Assembly (NCBI GenBank): GCA_027488115.1
Contig: JAIYCG010000018.1
Span: forward strand, 1 to 46,563
Length of the DNA stretch: 46,563 nucleotides
Origin: Comamonadaceae bacterium
Lineage (GTDB): Bacteria > Pseudomonadota > Gammaproteobacteria > Burkholderiales > Burkholderiaceae_C
Direction: 5' to 3'
The position numbers were made by a program, and so were the translations under genes. Shown here piece by piece: positions 20,745-27,896 of this stretch. Numbering within the stretch: position 1 is the first letter of the stretch; every line of letters starts with the position of its first letter. The notes below the pieces were generated by a model. It worked only from the letters and a program-made list of their open reading frames with translations, did not search any database and was not told where the DNA came from.

Positions 20745-21914
20745 TCAGGGCCGCACGGGCCTGGTTCCCGGCGTCACCCGAATTTCTATCAGTTTGCCGT
20801 TGCGTTGAACCGACAAGTTAGCAGGTTCACCAGGTTTTAAGGCCGCCACCTGCGAGAGCATTTCAGGCACATCCGCCACGCCTTGACCCGCCACTTTCAA
20901 AATCAAGTCACCCGGTTGAATGCCGGCCTTGGCAGCGGGGCTGTTTTGCAATACCCCATTGATCAAAACTCCCCGAGGTAATTCACCCGTGTTTTTGTCT
21001 TTGGCAATGCCAAAGCTTTCTGCAATTTCAGCGGTCAGTGGCCGCGGCTCAACGCCGATCCAGCCACGGGTTACTTTGCCTTCTTTGATCAGGGAGGCCA
21101 TCACTTGCGTGGCCGTGGAGACGGGCACTGCAAAACCAATGCCCATGTTGCCACCAGAGCGAGAGTAAATGGCAGTGTTAATGCCCATGAGCAAACCATT
21201 CACATCGACCAACGCACCACCAGAATTGCCGGGGTTGATGGCGGCATCCGTTTGAATGAAGTTCTCAAAGGTGTTAATGCCTAACTGCTTGCGTCCCAAG
21301 GCGCTCACAATGCCTGAGGTCACGGTCTGCCCCACGCCAAAGGGATTGCCGATGGCCAAGACGGCATCGCCCACTTGCAAGCTTTCCATTTGACCCAACA
21401 CAATGGTGGGCAGCTTGGGCAAGTCGATTTTAAGAAGAGCAAGATCAGTTTCAGGATCTGTACCGATGACCTTGGCCGTGGCATTCCGGCCATCGTTGAG
21501 CGCTACCTCGATGGCATCTGCGCCTTCGATCACATGGTGGTTGGTGAGGATGTAACCTTCAGCACTGACAATGACGCCGCTGCCCATGCCGCCACCCGGC
21601 AAGTCTTCTTCGGGCCCCTCAAAAAATCGAAACCATGGATCGTTGCGCCGAGCTTTGCTGCGGGCCTTTTGTTGCACGCTGATGCTGACAACGGCTGGGG
21701 CAGCTTTCTGAGCTGCTTGCCTAAAGCTTCCGCCCGGCATAGCGCCCCCTTGATTCTCCATGCTGGCTTGAGTCAGAGCGATCGTTTTGGCGCTGCCCAT
21801 GCCATGGCCATCGCCAAGCCCCTTCAGCCAACCCGGCTGAAGCGATGCAATGACAAACCAAACGGCCAAAATGACAGTCACTGATTGGGAAAACACAAGC
21901 CAAATTCTTTTCAT
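20745..21914 (-). CDS. Membrane-anchored trypsin-like protease with one PDZ domain (DegS/AlgW-like)
   Basis: A 389-residue HtrA-family periplasmic serine protease. An uncleaved-looking N-terminal helix (residues about 5-25) anchors it. The triad is H127 (TNHHV), D157 (ETDLALL) and S231 (GNSGGA). A single PDZ domain occupies roughly residues 285-380. One PDZ plus a membrane anchor resembles DegS/AlgW, which start the envelope-stress cascade by cutting an anti-sigma factor; that role is inference, as no rseA homologue is in view. It is divergent from pdxA. Confidence 0.93.
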   Translation of the reverse strand: MKRIWLVFSQSVTVILAVWFVIASLQPGWLKGLGDGHGMGSAKTIALTQASMENQGGAMPGGSFRQAAQKAAPAVVSISVQQKARSKARRNDPWFRFFEGPEEDLPGGGMGSGVIVSAEGYILTNHHVIEGADAIEVALNDGRNATAKVIGTDPETDLALLKIDLPKLPTIVLGQMESLQVGDAVLAIGNPFGVGQTVTSGIVSALGRKQLGINTFENFIQTDAAINPGNSGGALVDVNGLLMGINTAIYSRSGGNMGIGFAVPVSTATQVMASLIKEGKVTRGWIGVEPRPLTAEIAESFGIAKDKNTGELPRGVLINGVLQNSPAAKAGIQPGDLILKVAGQGVADVPEMLSQVAALKPGEPANLSVQRNGKLIEIRVTPGTRPVRP

Positions 21915-21960
21915 GTTTCACATTGTGGCCTGAAGTTGAATCAAGCGCATGGGTTCAGAG

Positions 21961-21989
21961 TTGGATCACAATAGACGCTCTGCTAAATT
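21961..21989 (+). promoter_or_regulatory. Predicted sigma-70 promoter for pdxA
   Basis: TTGGAT (21961-21966), 17-base spacer, TAAATT (21984-21989) with an extended -10 TGC immediately before it. The expected start is near 21996, about 40 bases before the pdxA ATG. Found by eye only. Confidence 0.5.
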
Positions 21990-22009
21990 GAGACAGAGTT
22001 GTCTCTTTT
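21990..22009 (+). other. Inverted repeat at the pdxA transcription start region
   Basis: GAGACA-GAGT-TGTCTC (21990-22005), a perfect 6-bp inverted repeat, followed by TTTT. It lies immediately after the predicted -10 box, so it may be an operator; a short hairpin in the 5' leader is also possible. Confidence 0.4.
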
Positions 22010-22034
22010 CAAGCCGCTCTGACCCCTCACACTT

Positions 22035-23096
22035 ATGCCGACATTGCCCACCATCGCTATCACGCCAGGAGATCCATGTGGCATTGGCCCAGAAATCATT
22101 GCGCGTGCATTTCTCATTGATGCCATCTCACCACAAGTTCGGCCAGTGACCCAAGCCTGTTTTGTGGCGGGCGATGTGCAGGTCATGCAAAAAGCCTTGC
22201 GTTCGGTAGATGCCGGTGGAGAACATTTGAAGTTGCTGCAAATCGAAAAGCCCTCAGATGCAAGTTTGTTGCCTGCGGGTGTGCTGCCTGTTTTGCAAAT
22301 TGCAGCTTTGAGTGAAGAACTTCCCTTTGGGCAGGTCAGTGCGGCGGCTGGCCAATTTGCAGGCCAGTGTGTGTTGTGGGCGGCTCGAGCTGCATTGCGC
22401 AAGGAGGTGGCCGCCATGGTGACGGCGCCTTTGCACAAAGAGGCGCTTTCGGCTGCTGGCGAGCCCTTCAAACTGTTTCCAGGACACACTGAAATGCTTC
22501 AGTTTGAGGCGGCCAAGCACGCTGGGGTTGGTTTGGCCGACATGCCCGTGAAAATGATGTTGGCCAATGACGAGTTGCGAACAGTGTTGGTGAGTATTCA
22601 CGTATCTCTGAGGCATGCCCTTGAAGCAGTCACCTACCCCAACGTGCTGGAGAGCCTGCGCATTACCCACAAGTCACTCAGTCTGTTGTTGGGCCGAGCC
22701 CCCAAAATTGGTGTGGCCGGACTCAACCCGCATGCCGGGGAGGGTGGTTTGTTTGGCCTGGAAGAAATAGAAATCATTGAGCCGGCCATGGCCCAAGCCC
22801 GTTCCGAGGGCATTTTGGCATTGGGACCCTTCGCGCCAGACACTGTTTTCATGCGAGCCCGAAAAAGGCAAGGGCACGCTTCGGAGTTTGATGTGGTGCT
22901 GGCCATGTACCACGATCAAGGCCTCATTCCCGTCAAGTACATGGGCTTGGAGCAGGGCGTCAATGTCACGCTGGGCTTGCCCTTGATCAGAACCAGCCCT
23001 GATCATGGAACGGCTTTTGACATCGCTGGGCAGGGTCTGGCAGATCCCTCCAGCATGGTGGCTGCCATTCGCATGGCGCGTCAATTAATTGCGTGA
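22035..23096 (+). CDS. pdxA: 4-hydroxythreonine-4-phosphate dehydrogenase
   Basis: NAD-dependent step of the DXP-dependent pyridoxal phosphate pathway. It is 353 residues. Metal-ligand histidines are visible: H151 in FPGHTEM, H194 in the region VSLRHAL and H293 in MYHDQG. It stands alone between the divergent protease and petA. A GGGGCT/AGCCCC hairpin without a T-tract lies after its stop. In E. coli pdxA neighbours ksgA; here it does not. Confidence 0.96.
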   Translation: MPTLPTIAITPGDPCGIGPEIIARAFLIDAISPQVRPVTQACFVAGDVQVMQKALRSVDAGGEHLKLLQIEKPSDASLLPAGVLPVLQIAALSEELPFGQVSAAAGQFAGQCVLWAARAALRKEVAAMVTAPLHKEALSAAGEPFKLFPGHTEMLQFEAAKHAGVGLADMPVKMMLANDELRTVLVSIHVSLRHALEAVTYPNVLESLRITHKSLSLLLGRAPKIGVAGLNPHAGEGGLFGLEEIEIIEPAMAQARSEGILALGPFAPDTVFMRARKRQGHASEFDVVLAMYHDQGLIPVKYMGLEQGVNVTLGLPLIRTSPDHGTAFDIAGQGLADPSSMVAAIRMARQLIA

Positions 23097-23118
23097 TTTG
23101 ATGACCTGAGTCGGCGCA

Positions 23119-23136
23119 GGGGCTAGAAACAGCCCC
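23119..23136 (+). other. Hairpin between pdxA and petA
   Basis: GGGGCT (23119-23124), six-base loop, AGCCCC (23131-23136). It is GC-rich but lacks a following T-run, so termination is uncertain. Just downstream is TACAAT (23148-23153), a possible -10 box for petABC, with no convincing -35. Confidence 0.4.
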
Positions 23137-23193
23137 CCACACTCGGCTACAATCTGAGGCTAAACCCTGATACCGATTCGCTAGAGGATTCTC

Positions 23194-23790
23194 ATGAGTG
23201 ATACCCCAGTCGACAACAGCAAAAGGACGTGGCTGATTGCCTCCACCTGTGCTGGCGCCGTAGGCGCAGGCTTCGTCGCCACCCCTTTTGTCAGCACTTT
23301 CCAGCCCTCCGAGCGCGCCAAAGCCGCCGGTGCTGCCGTAGAAGTTGATATTTCTGATGTCAAGCCCGGTGAGAAGCTCACCGTTGAATGGCGTGGCAAA
23401 CCTGTTTGGATCATGCGTCGCACGCCTGAACAAGTTGAAGCACTCAAAAAGAACGAGCCCTTGTTGGCCGATCCTGCCTCTGACCGCAAGGCTTATCCAA
23501 CGCCTGAGTACGCCAAAAACGGCCACCGCTCTATCAAACCAGAGTTCATGGTGGCTGTTGGCATCTGCACCCACTTGGGTTGCTCGCCTGGCGATAAATT
23601 TCAAACAGGCGCACAGCCTTCTTTGCCAGACGATTGGCAAGGTGGCTTTTTGTGCGCTTGCCATGGTTCTACTTTTGACTTGGCTGGCCGTGTGTACAAA
23701 AACAAACCTGCACCCGACAACTTAGAAGTACCACCGCACATGTACCTGTCCGACAGCAAGCTGCTGATCGGTGAAGACAAGAAGGCTTGA
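23194..23790 (+). CDS. petA: Rieske iron-sulfur subunit of cytochrome bc1
   Basis: Carries electrons from ubiquinol to cytochrome c1. It is 198 residues: an N-terminal signal anchor (about residues 10-35) and a Rieske domain with C125-T-H-L-G-C130 and C154-A-C-H157-G-S. The cluster ligands are C125, H127, C154 and H157, with the disulfide C130-C156. Rieske proteins are Tat substrates; here the motif reads N-S-K-R-T-W-L, with Lys10-Arg11 in place of two arginines. It is first of petABC. Confidence 0.97.
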   Translation: MSDTPVDNSKRTWLIASTCAGAVGAGFVATPFVSTFQPSERAKAAGAAVEVDISDVKPGEKLTVEWRGKPVWIMRRTPEQVEALKKNEPLLADPASDRKAYPTPEYAKNGHRSIKPEFMVAVGICTHLGCSPGDKFQTGAQPSLPDDWQGGFLCACHGSTFDLAGRVYKNKPAPDNLEVPPHMYLSDSKLLIGEDKKA

Positions 23791-23801
23791 GGCAAACCAC
23801 C

Positions 23802-25211
23802 ATGGCTGAATTCAAGGAAATTTCCCCTAACGCCTCTGCAGGCGAAAAGCTCATGAACTGGGTTGACAACCGCTTCCCAGCAACAGAGTTGTTCAAAGCT
23901 CACATGAGCGAGTACTACGCATCCAAAAATCTGAACATTTGGTATGTATTTGGTGCTTTGTCATTGCTGGTACTGGTGATCCAAATCGTCACTGGCATTT
24001 TCTTGGTCATGCACTACAAACCCGATGCCAATTTGGCATTCGCTTCCGTGGAGTACATCATGCGCGATGTGCCATGGGGTTGGCTCATTCGCTACATGCA
24101 CTCCACTGGCGCTTCTGCGTTCTTCGTGGTCGTTTATTTGCACATGTTCCGCGGTCTCATGTACGGCAGCTATCGCAAGCCACGTGAACTGGTCTGGATC
24201 TTTGGCTGTGCCATCTTCTTGTGCCTGATGGCCGAAGCTTTCATGGGTTACCTGTTGCCCTGGGGCCAGATGTCCTATTGGGGCGCTCAGGTGATCGTGA
24301 ACTTGTTCTCTGCGATTCCCTTTATCGGCCCCGATTTGGCCTTGCTCATTCGCGGCGACTTTGTGGTGGGCGATGCCACTTTGAACCGATTCTTCAGCTT
24401 CCACGTCATTGCAGTGCCCTTGGTTCTGCTGGGCTTGGTGGTGGCGCACATCATTGCTTTGCACGAAGTGGGCTCTAACAATCCCGATGGTGTTGAAATC
24501 AAGGCGCCCGGTGCACCCAAAGATGCGCACGGACACCCCTTGGATGGCATACCCTTCCACCCTTACTACACGGTGCACGACATCTTCTCTGTCAGCATCT
24601 TCCTCATGGTGTTCACCGCCATTGTGTTTTTTGCGCCTGAGTTTGGCGGCTATTTCTTGGAATACAACAATTTCATTCCGGCCGATCCTCTCAAAACGCC
24701 TTTGCACATTGCGCCCGTTTGGTACTTCACGCCTTACTACTCCATGTTGCGAGCCATCACTGGCGAGATGATGTATGTCCTCATCGTTTGTGTCTTGCTG
24801 GGTGCATTCTTGGCGGTCAAAAACAACAAACTGCCAACGGTCTTGAAAGCTGGTGTGATGGGTGGCGCAGTGGTCATCTCTGCCCTCATGTACGGCATTG
24901 ATGCCAAGTTCTGGGGTGTGGTGGTGATGGGTGGTGCAGTGGTCATCATGTTCTTCTTGCCCTGGCTCGACAACAGCCCTGTCAAATCCATTCGTTACCG
25001 TCCCGACTGGCACAAGTATGTGTATGCCGTATTCGTGATTGACTTCTTGATCTTGGGCTATTTGGGCGTGCAACCTCCCTCACCCATCGGTGAACGTGTT
25101 TCTCAAGTGGGCACCATGTTCTACTTTGGCTTCTTCTTGCTCATGCCTTGGTGGAGCAAGTTGGGTACACCTAAACCTGTACCTGACCGCGTGATTTTTG
25201 TTGCGCACTAA
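23802..25211 (+). CDS. petB: Cytochrome b subunit of cytochrome bc1
   Basis: Membrane core of complex III, holding two b hemes and the Qo and Qi sites. It is 469 residues with multiple membrane helices. Heme-ligand histidine segments are visible (RYMHSTGAS, YLHMFRG, SFHVIAVPL and VVAHIIALH). The Qo-site motif is P305-V-W-Y308 rather than the textbook PEWY, a variant I believe is common in beta- and gammaproteobacteria. I chose ATG 23802; the frame also opens at a TTG inside petA. Confidence 0.97.
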   Translation: MAEFKEISPNASAGEKLMNWVDNRFPATELFKAHMSEYYASKNLNIWYVFGALSLLVLVIQIVTGIFLVMHYKPDANLAFASVEYIMRDVPWGWLIRYMHSTGASAFFVVVYLHMFRGLMYGSYRKPRELVWIFGCAIFLCLMAEAFMGYLLPWGQMSYWGAQVIVNLFSAIPFIGPDLALLIRGDFVVGDATLNRFFSFHVIAVPLVLLGLVVAHIIALHEVGSNNPDGVEIKAPGAPKDAHGHPLDGIPFHPYYTVHDIFSVSIFLMVFTAIVFFAPEFGGYFLEYNNFIPADPLKTPLHIAPVWYFTPYYSMLRAITGEMMYVLIVCVLLGAFLAVKNNKLPTVLKAGVMGGAVVISALMYGIDAKFWGVVVMGGAVVIMFFLPWLDNSPVKSIRYRPDWHKYVYAVFVIDFLILGYLGVQPPSPIGERVSQVGTMFYFGFFLLMPWWSKLGTPKPVPDRVIFVAH

Positions 25212-25229
25212 GTCCAGGAGTATCGGAAA

Positions 25230-25997
25230 ATGAAAACAATTCAAAAATTTGTACTGGCTTTGTGTGTTGCATTTGCAGCTATTTCGGGTGCGCACGCAGC
25301 TGGTGGCAATGCCATTGCATGGGACAAAGCGCCCGGCAAAACCAACGACTTAGTGTCTTTGCAAAACGGCGCCAAGCTGTTTGTGAACTATTGCCTGAAC
25401 TGCCACTCTGCAGCTTTCATGCGTTACAACCGCTTGCAAGACATTGGTTTAACCAACCAGCAAATCAAGGACAACTTGCTGTTTACCACTGACAGAGTGG
25501 GCGACACCATGAAGGTCAATGCCAACCCGAATCAGGCCAAAGAATGGTTTGGTGCTGTACCGCCTGACCTGACCTTGGTCGCACGTTCACGTTCAGGCCA
25601 TGGCGGCACTGGTGCAGACTACCTTTACACGTACTTGCGCACTTACTACCGTGATGAAGCCAAACCCACGGGTTGGAATAACTTGGCATTTCCGAATGTG
25701 GGCATGCCCAATCCCCTGTGGGAGTTGCAAGGTGAGCGCGAGCCCGTTTATGAAGAGCGCGTAGAGCATGGGCATACCACGCAAATTTTCACGGGTTGGA
25801 AAACAGTCAAGCCAGGTACATTGACACCTTTGCAGTACGACCAAGCCGTTGGCGATTTGGTGAACTACTTGCAATGGATGTCCGAGCCTGTCCAAAATGC
25901 CCGTGTTCAGATTGGCGTTTGGGTCTTGATTTTCTTGTCTATTTTCACATTCATCGCTTGGCGCTTGAATGCCGCTTACTGGAAAGACATCAAGTAA
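25230..25997 (+). CDS. petC: Cytochrome c1 subunit of cytochrome bc1
   Basis: Membrane-anchored c-type cytochrome that accepts electrons from the Rieske protein. It is 255 residues. A cleavable Sec signal (to about residue 23, AHA) precedes the heme motif C55-L-N-C58-H59, and a C-terminal anchor helix (IGVWVLIFLSIFTFIAW) precedes the stop. It starts 18 bp after petB with AGGAG at 25216-25220, and is followed by two hairpins. Confidence 0.97.
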   Translation: MKTIQKFVLALCVAFAAISGAHAAGGNAIAWDKAPGKTNDLVSLQNGAKLFVNYCLNCHSAAFMRYNRLQDIGLTNQQIKDNLLFTTDRVGDTMKVNANPNQAKEWFGAVPPDLTLVARSRSGHGGTGADYLYTYLRTYYRDEAKPTGWNNLAFPNVGMPNPLWELQGEREPVYEERVEHGHTTQIFTGWKTVKPGTLTPLQYDQAVGDLVNYLQWMSEPVQNARVQIGVWVLIFLSIFTFIAWRLNAAYWKDIK

Positions 25998-26007
25998 TAA
26001 CTCGTGA

Positions 26008-26026
26008 TTCGGGCTGATGCCCGAAT
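26008..26026 (+). other. First hairpin after petC
   Basis: ATTCGGGC-TGAT-GCCCGAAT style inverted repeat just after the petC stop. The stem is strong, but no T-run follows. It forms a pair with the terminator-like hairpin immediately downstream. Confidence 0.5.
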
Positions 26027-26031
26027 TGATG

Positions 26032-26073
26032 GAGTGGGCAGGCCAGCCATCCCGGTGGCTTCCCACTCTTTTT
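26032..26073 (+). terminator. Intrinsic terminator between petC and sspA
   Basis: GAGTGGG (26032-26038) pairs with CCCACTC (26062-26068), with an inner GCCA/TGGC stem, followed by TTTTT (26069-26073). It ends 20 bases before the sspA start codon, so it could terminate petABC transcripts or act as an attenuator for sspA. Confidence 0.75.
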
Positions 26074-26093
26074 GATTTTTAGGAGCCTTCACC

Positions 26094-26705
26094 ATGATGG
26101 TGCTTTACTCAGGAACAACCTGCCCCTTTTCTCACCGTTGCCGCTTTGTGCTGTTTGAGAAAGGCATGGATTTTGAAATTCGCGATGTCGATCTGTACAA
26201 CAAACCAGAAGACATCAACGTCATGAACCCCTATGGCCAGGTGCCTATCTTGGTGGAACGCGACCTGATTTTGTACGAATCCAACATCATCAACGAGTAC
26301 ATTGATGAGCGTTTCCCACACCCTCAACTCATGCCCGGCGACCCTGTCGACCGAGCACGTGTTCGCTTGTTTTTGCTCAACTTCGAAAAAGAGTTGTTCA
26401 CGCATGTGGCCACACTGGAAAATCGCACGCTCAAGGGCAACGACAAAGCATTGGAAAAAGCCCGTTCACACATTCGCGATCGGCTCACCCAACTGGCACC
26501 CGTTTTCTTGAAAAACAAGTTCATGTTGGGCGACAACTTCTCAATGCTCGATGTGGCCATCGCCCCATTGCTCTGGCGCCTAGACTTTTATGGCATTGAC
26601 CTGAGTAAAAATGCGGCACCTTTGCTCAAATATGCAGAGCGCATCTTCTCTCGTCCCGCCTACATTGAAGCGCTGACGCCCTCAGAAAAGGTCATGCGCA
26701 AGTAA
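26094..26705 (+). CDS. sspA: Stringent starvation protein A
   Basis: Glutathione-S-transferase-fold protein that binds RNA polymerase and affects stationary-phase and acid-stress transcription. It is 203 residues: a thioredoxin-like N-domain (SGTTCPFSHRCRFVLFEKG) and an all-helical C-domain. Start is ATG 26094 (MM), preceded by AGGAG at 26081-26085. It is followed by sspB, as in many proteobacteria. An AATTGC-AAAA-GCAATT inverted repeat overlaps its stop. Confidence 0.95.
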   Translation: MMVLYSGTTCPFSHRCRFVLFEKGMDFEIRDVDLYNKPEDINVMNPYGQVPILVERDLILYESNIINEYIDERFPHPQLMPGDPVDRARVRLFLLNFEKELFTHVATLENRTLKGNDKALEKARSHIRDRLTQLAPVFLKNKFMLGDNFSMLDVAIAPLLWRLDFYGIDLSKNAAPLLKYAERIFSRPAYIEALTPSEKVMRK

Positions 26706-26740
26706 TTGCAAAAGCAATTTCAAACGCATCCTCAAACACC

Positions 26741-27199
26741 ATGGTGATGAACGCATTGGAGTCGCCCTCTACCCGCCCTTACCTCATTCGGGCGATGTAC
26801 GAGTGGTGTACAGATCACTCTTTCACACCCTATGTGGCCGTGAAAGTAGATGGCTCGGTTCAAGTGCCACGCGAATTTGTGCAGGGTGGTGAAATCGTTC
26901 TGAACATCAGTTTTGACGCCACCAGCTCACTTCAATTGGGCAATGAATTCATCGAATTCAAAGCCCGCTTTGGCGGCAAGCCTTGCGACATCATGGTGCC
27001 TATCCATCGCGTGATGGCCATCTATGCGCGTGAGAATGGACAAGGCATGTCGTTCCCTGTCTCTGATTCTCCTTTGGGAACCACGGTGGTGGGCATGGAC
27101 AAGTTGCACAAAGTATCCGATGCCAATGAGTCGACAGGTGATCCCAACAAGCCGCCTCCTACTCAGCCCACAAGGCCAACGCTTACCAGAATCAAATAA
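26741..27199 (+). CDS. sspB: ClpXP protease specificity-enhancing factor SspB
   Basis: Adaptor that binds ssrA-tagged peptides and delivers them to ClpXP. It is 152 residues. The SspB fold region (RPYLIRAMYEWCTDHSFTPY, then FKARFGGKP) is followed by a flexible proline-rich C-terminus ending in LTRIK, comparable to the tail motif that docks on ClpX. It starts 35 bp after sspA. Confidence 0.95.
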   Translation: MVMNALESPSTRPYLIRAMYEWCTDHSFTPYVAVKVDGSVQVPREFVQGGEIVLNISFDATSSLQLGNEFIEFKARFGGKPCDIMVPIHRVMAIYARENGQGMSFPVSDSPLGTTVVGMDKLHKVSDANESTGDPNKPPPTQPTRPTLTRIK

Positions 27200-27246
27200 G
27201 CGCTTTCAAAAACAGCGCGCATGTCAAAAAACTTCAATTATTGAAT

Positions 27247-27252
27247 TACAAT
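27247..27252 (+). promoter_or_regulatory. Possible -10 box for the tRNA-Thr gene
   Basis: TACAAT 10 bases before the mature tRNA 5' end, in an AT-rich stretch. No good -35 is seen, so co-transcription with sspAB remains possible. Confidence 0.3.
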
Positions 27253-27261
27253 TCAGCCCGT

Positions 27262-27337
27262 GCCGCTTTAGCTCAGTTGGTAGAGCAACCGCCTTGTAAG
27301 CGGTAGGTCGTCAGTTCGAATCCGACAAGCGGCACCA
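27262..27337 (+). tRNA. tRNA-Thr (anticodon UGU)
   Basis: A 76-base cloverleaf with acceptor stem GCCGCTT/AAGCGGC, D-loop AGCTCAGTTGGTAGAGC, anticodon stem ACCGC/GCGGT with loop CTTGTAA (anticodon TGT), T-arm GTTCGAATC, discriminator A and an encoded CCA (27335-27337). The anticodon reads ACA and, by wobble, other threonine codons. Confidence 0.98.
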
Positions 27338-27340
27338 CTT

Positions 27341-27370
27341 TAAAAACCAGCCTTGAGCTTGGTTTTTTTT
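27341..27370 (+). terminator. Terminator after tRNA-Thr, probably bidirectional
   Basis: AAAAACCA (27342-27349) pairs with TGGTTTTT, followed by a long T-run to 27370. The A-run on the left arm would serve as the T-run for the convergent DUF721 gene on the minus strand. Confidence 0.75.
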
Positions 27371-27411
27371 GTCTGTCATAACTTGAGGGAGGCTGCTCCA
27401 CCGAGTAAGCC

Positions 27412-27720
27412 TCAGCGAGGATTTTGAAGAATTTTGAGGCGAATTTTCTCGACACTGTGGCCATGGCTTTGGAGGTGCGCCAAAAGGGCGGGCAGCATTT
27501 GACGCAGTTTGGCGGCCGCTGCATTGGAACTCACTAAAAGGCACCATTCAGAGCCGTCGATCGGCCCAGCTTGAAGGGTCGTTCGCAAAGGCCCAGGGAT
27601 GAGGCTTTGCAAAGTTCGAAGTCGCAGGCTAGATTCCCTGCTGAGCTCGGTCAGTCGGGCCAAACTGGGTGATTCTTGAGCCGCCTCCATGAGGGTGATT
27701 GCTTGATTGATTTTTGCCAT
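27412..27720 (-). CDS. DUF721 / DciA-like protein
   Basis: A 102-residue protein of the DUF721 family, members of which (DciA) help load the replicative helicase DnaB in bacteria lacking DnaC. The conserved C-terminal part is visible (SSNAAAAKLRQMLPALLAHL, then an amphipathic segment). It is shorter than many DciA proteins and has no clear extra domain. It is divergent from secA, in the slot occupied by secM in E. coli. The DciA function here is inferred from the family. Confidence 0.75.
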   Translation of the reverse strand: MAKINQAITLMEAAQESPSLARLTELSRESSLRLRTLQSLIPGPLRTTLQAGPIDGSEWCLLVSSNAAAAKLRQMLPALLAHLQSHGHSVEKIRLKILQNPR

Positions 27721-27804
27721 CTGTGCATTATGCGAGAGCCCTGATCATCTGCGGGAAAATTTGGCCATCAGCCTGCGCTCAGCAGTTAAAATATCAACTT
27801 CACT

Positions 27805-27819
27805 TGCGCTCTCAGCGCA
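27805..27819 (+). other. Inverted repeat in the secA upstream region
   Basis: TGCGCT-CTC-AGCGCA, a perfect 6-bp inverted repeat, 78 bases before the secA ATG and between the divergent genes. It could be an operator or a leader hairpin. No T-run follows. Confidence 0.35.
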
Positions 27820-27896
27820 CGTACTTTTGAATCCACTTTAAGACAGGATTTTCGGGCGAGTCATTGCATTTTTGACGAAGACAGACCCGTGTCACC

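Noticed and set aside
24714..24725. PVWY in place of PEWY in cytochrome b as an unusual Qo site
   Set aside because: As I recall, PVWY is the usual form in beta- and gammaproteobacteria, so it is not reported as novel.
23961..25073. Long 370-codon open frame on the minus strand, opposite petB
   Set aside because: Its product is a histidine- and aspartate-rich mirror of a membrane protein gene with no recognisable domain. petB is unmistakable on the other strand.
26704..26719. AATTGC-AAAA-GCAATT as a terminator after sspA
   Set aside because: The stem is AT-rich and short with no T-run, and sspB follows closely in the same direction.
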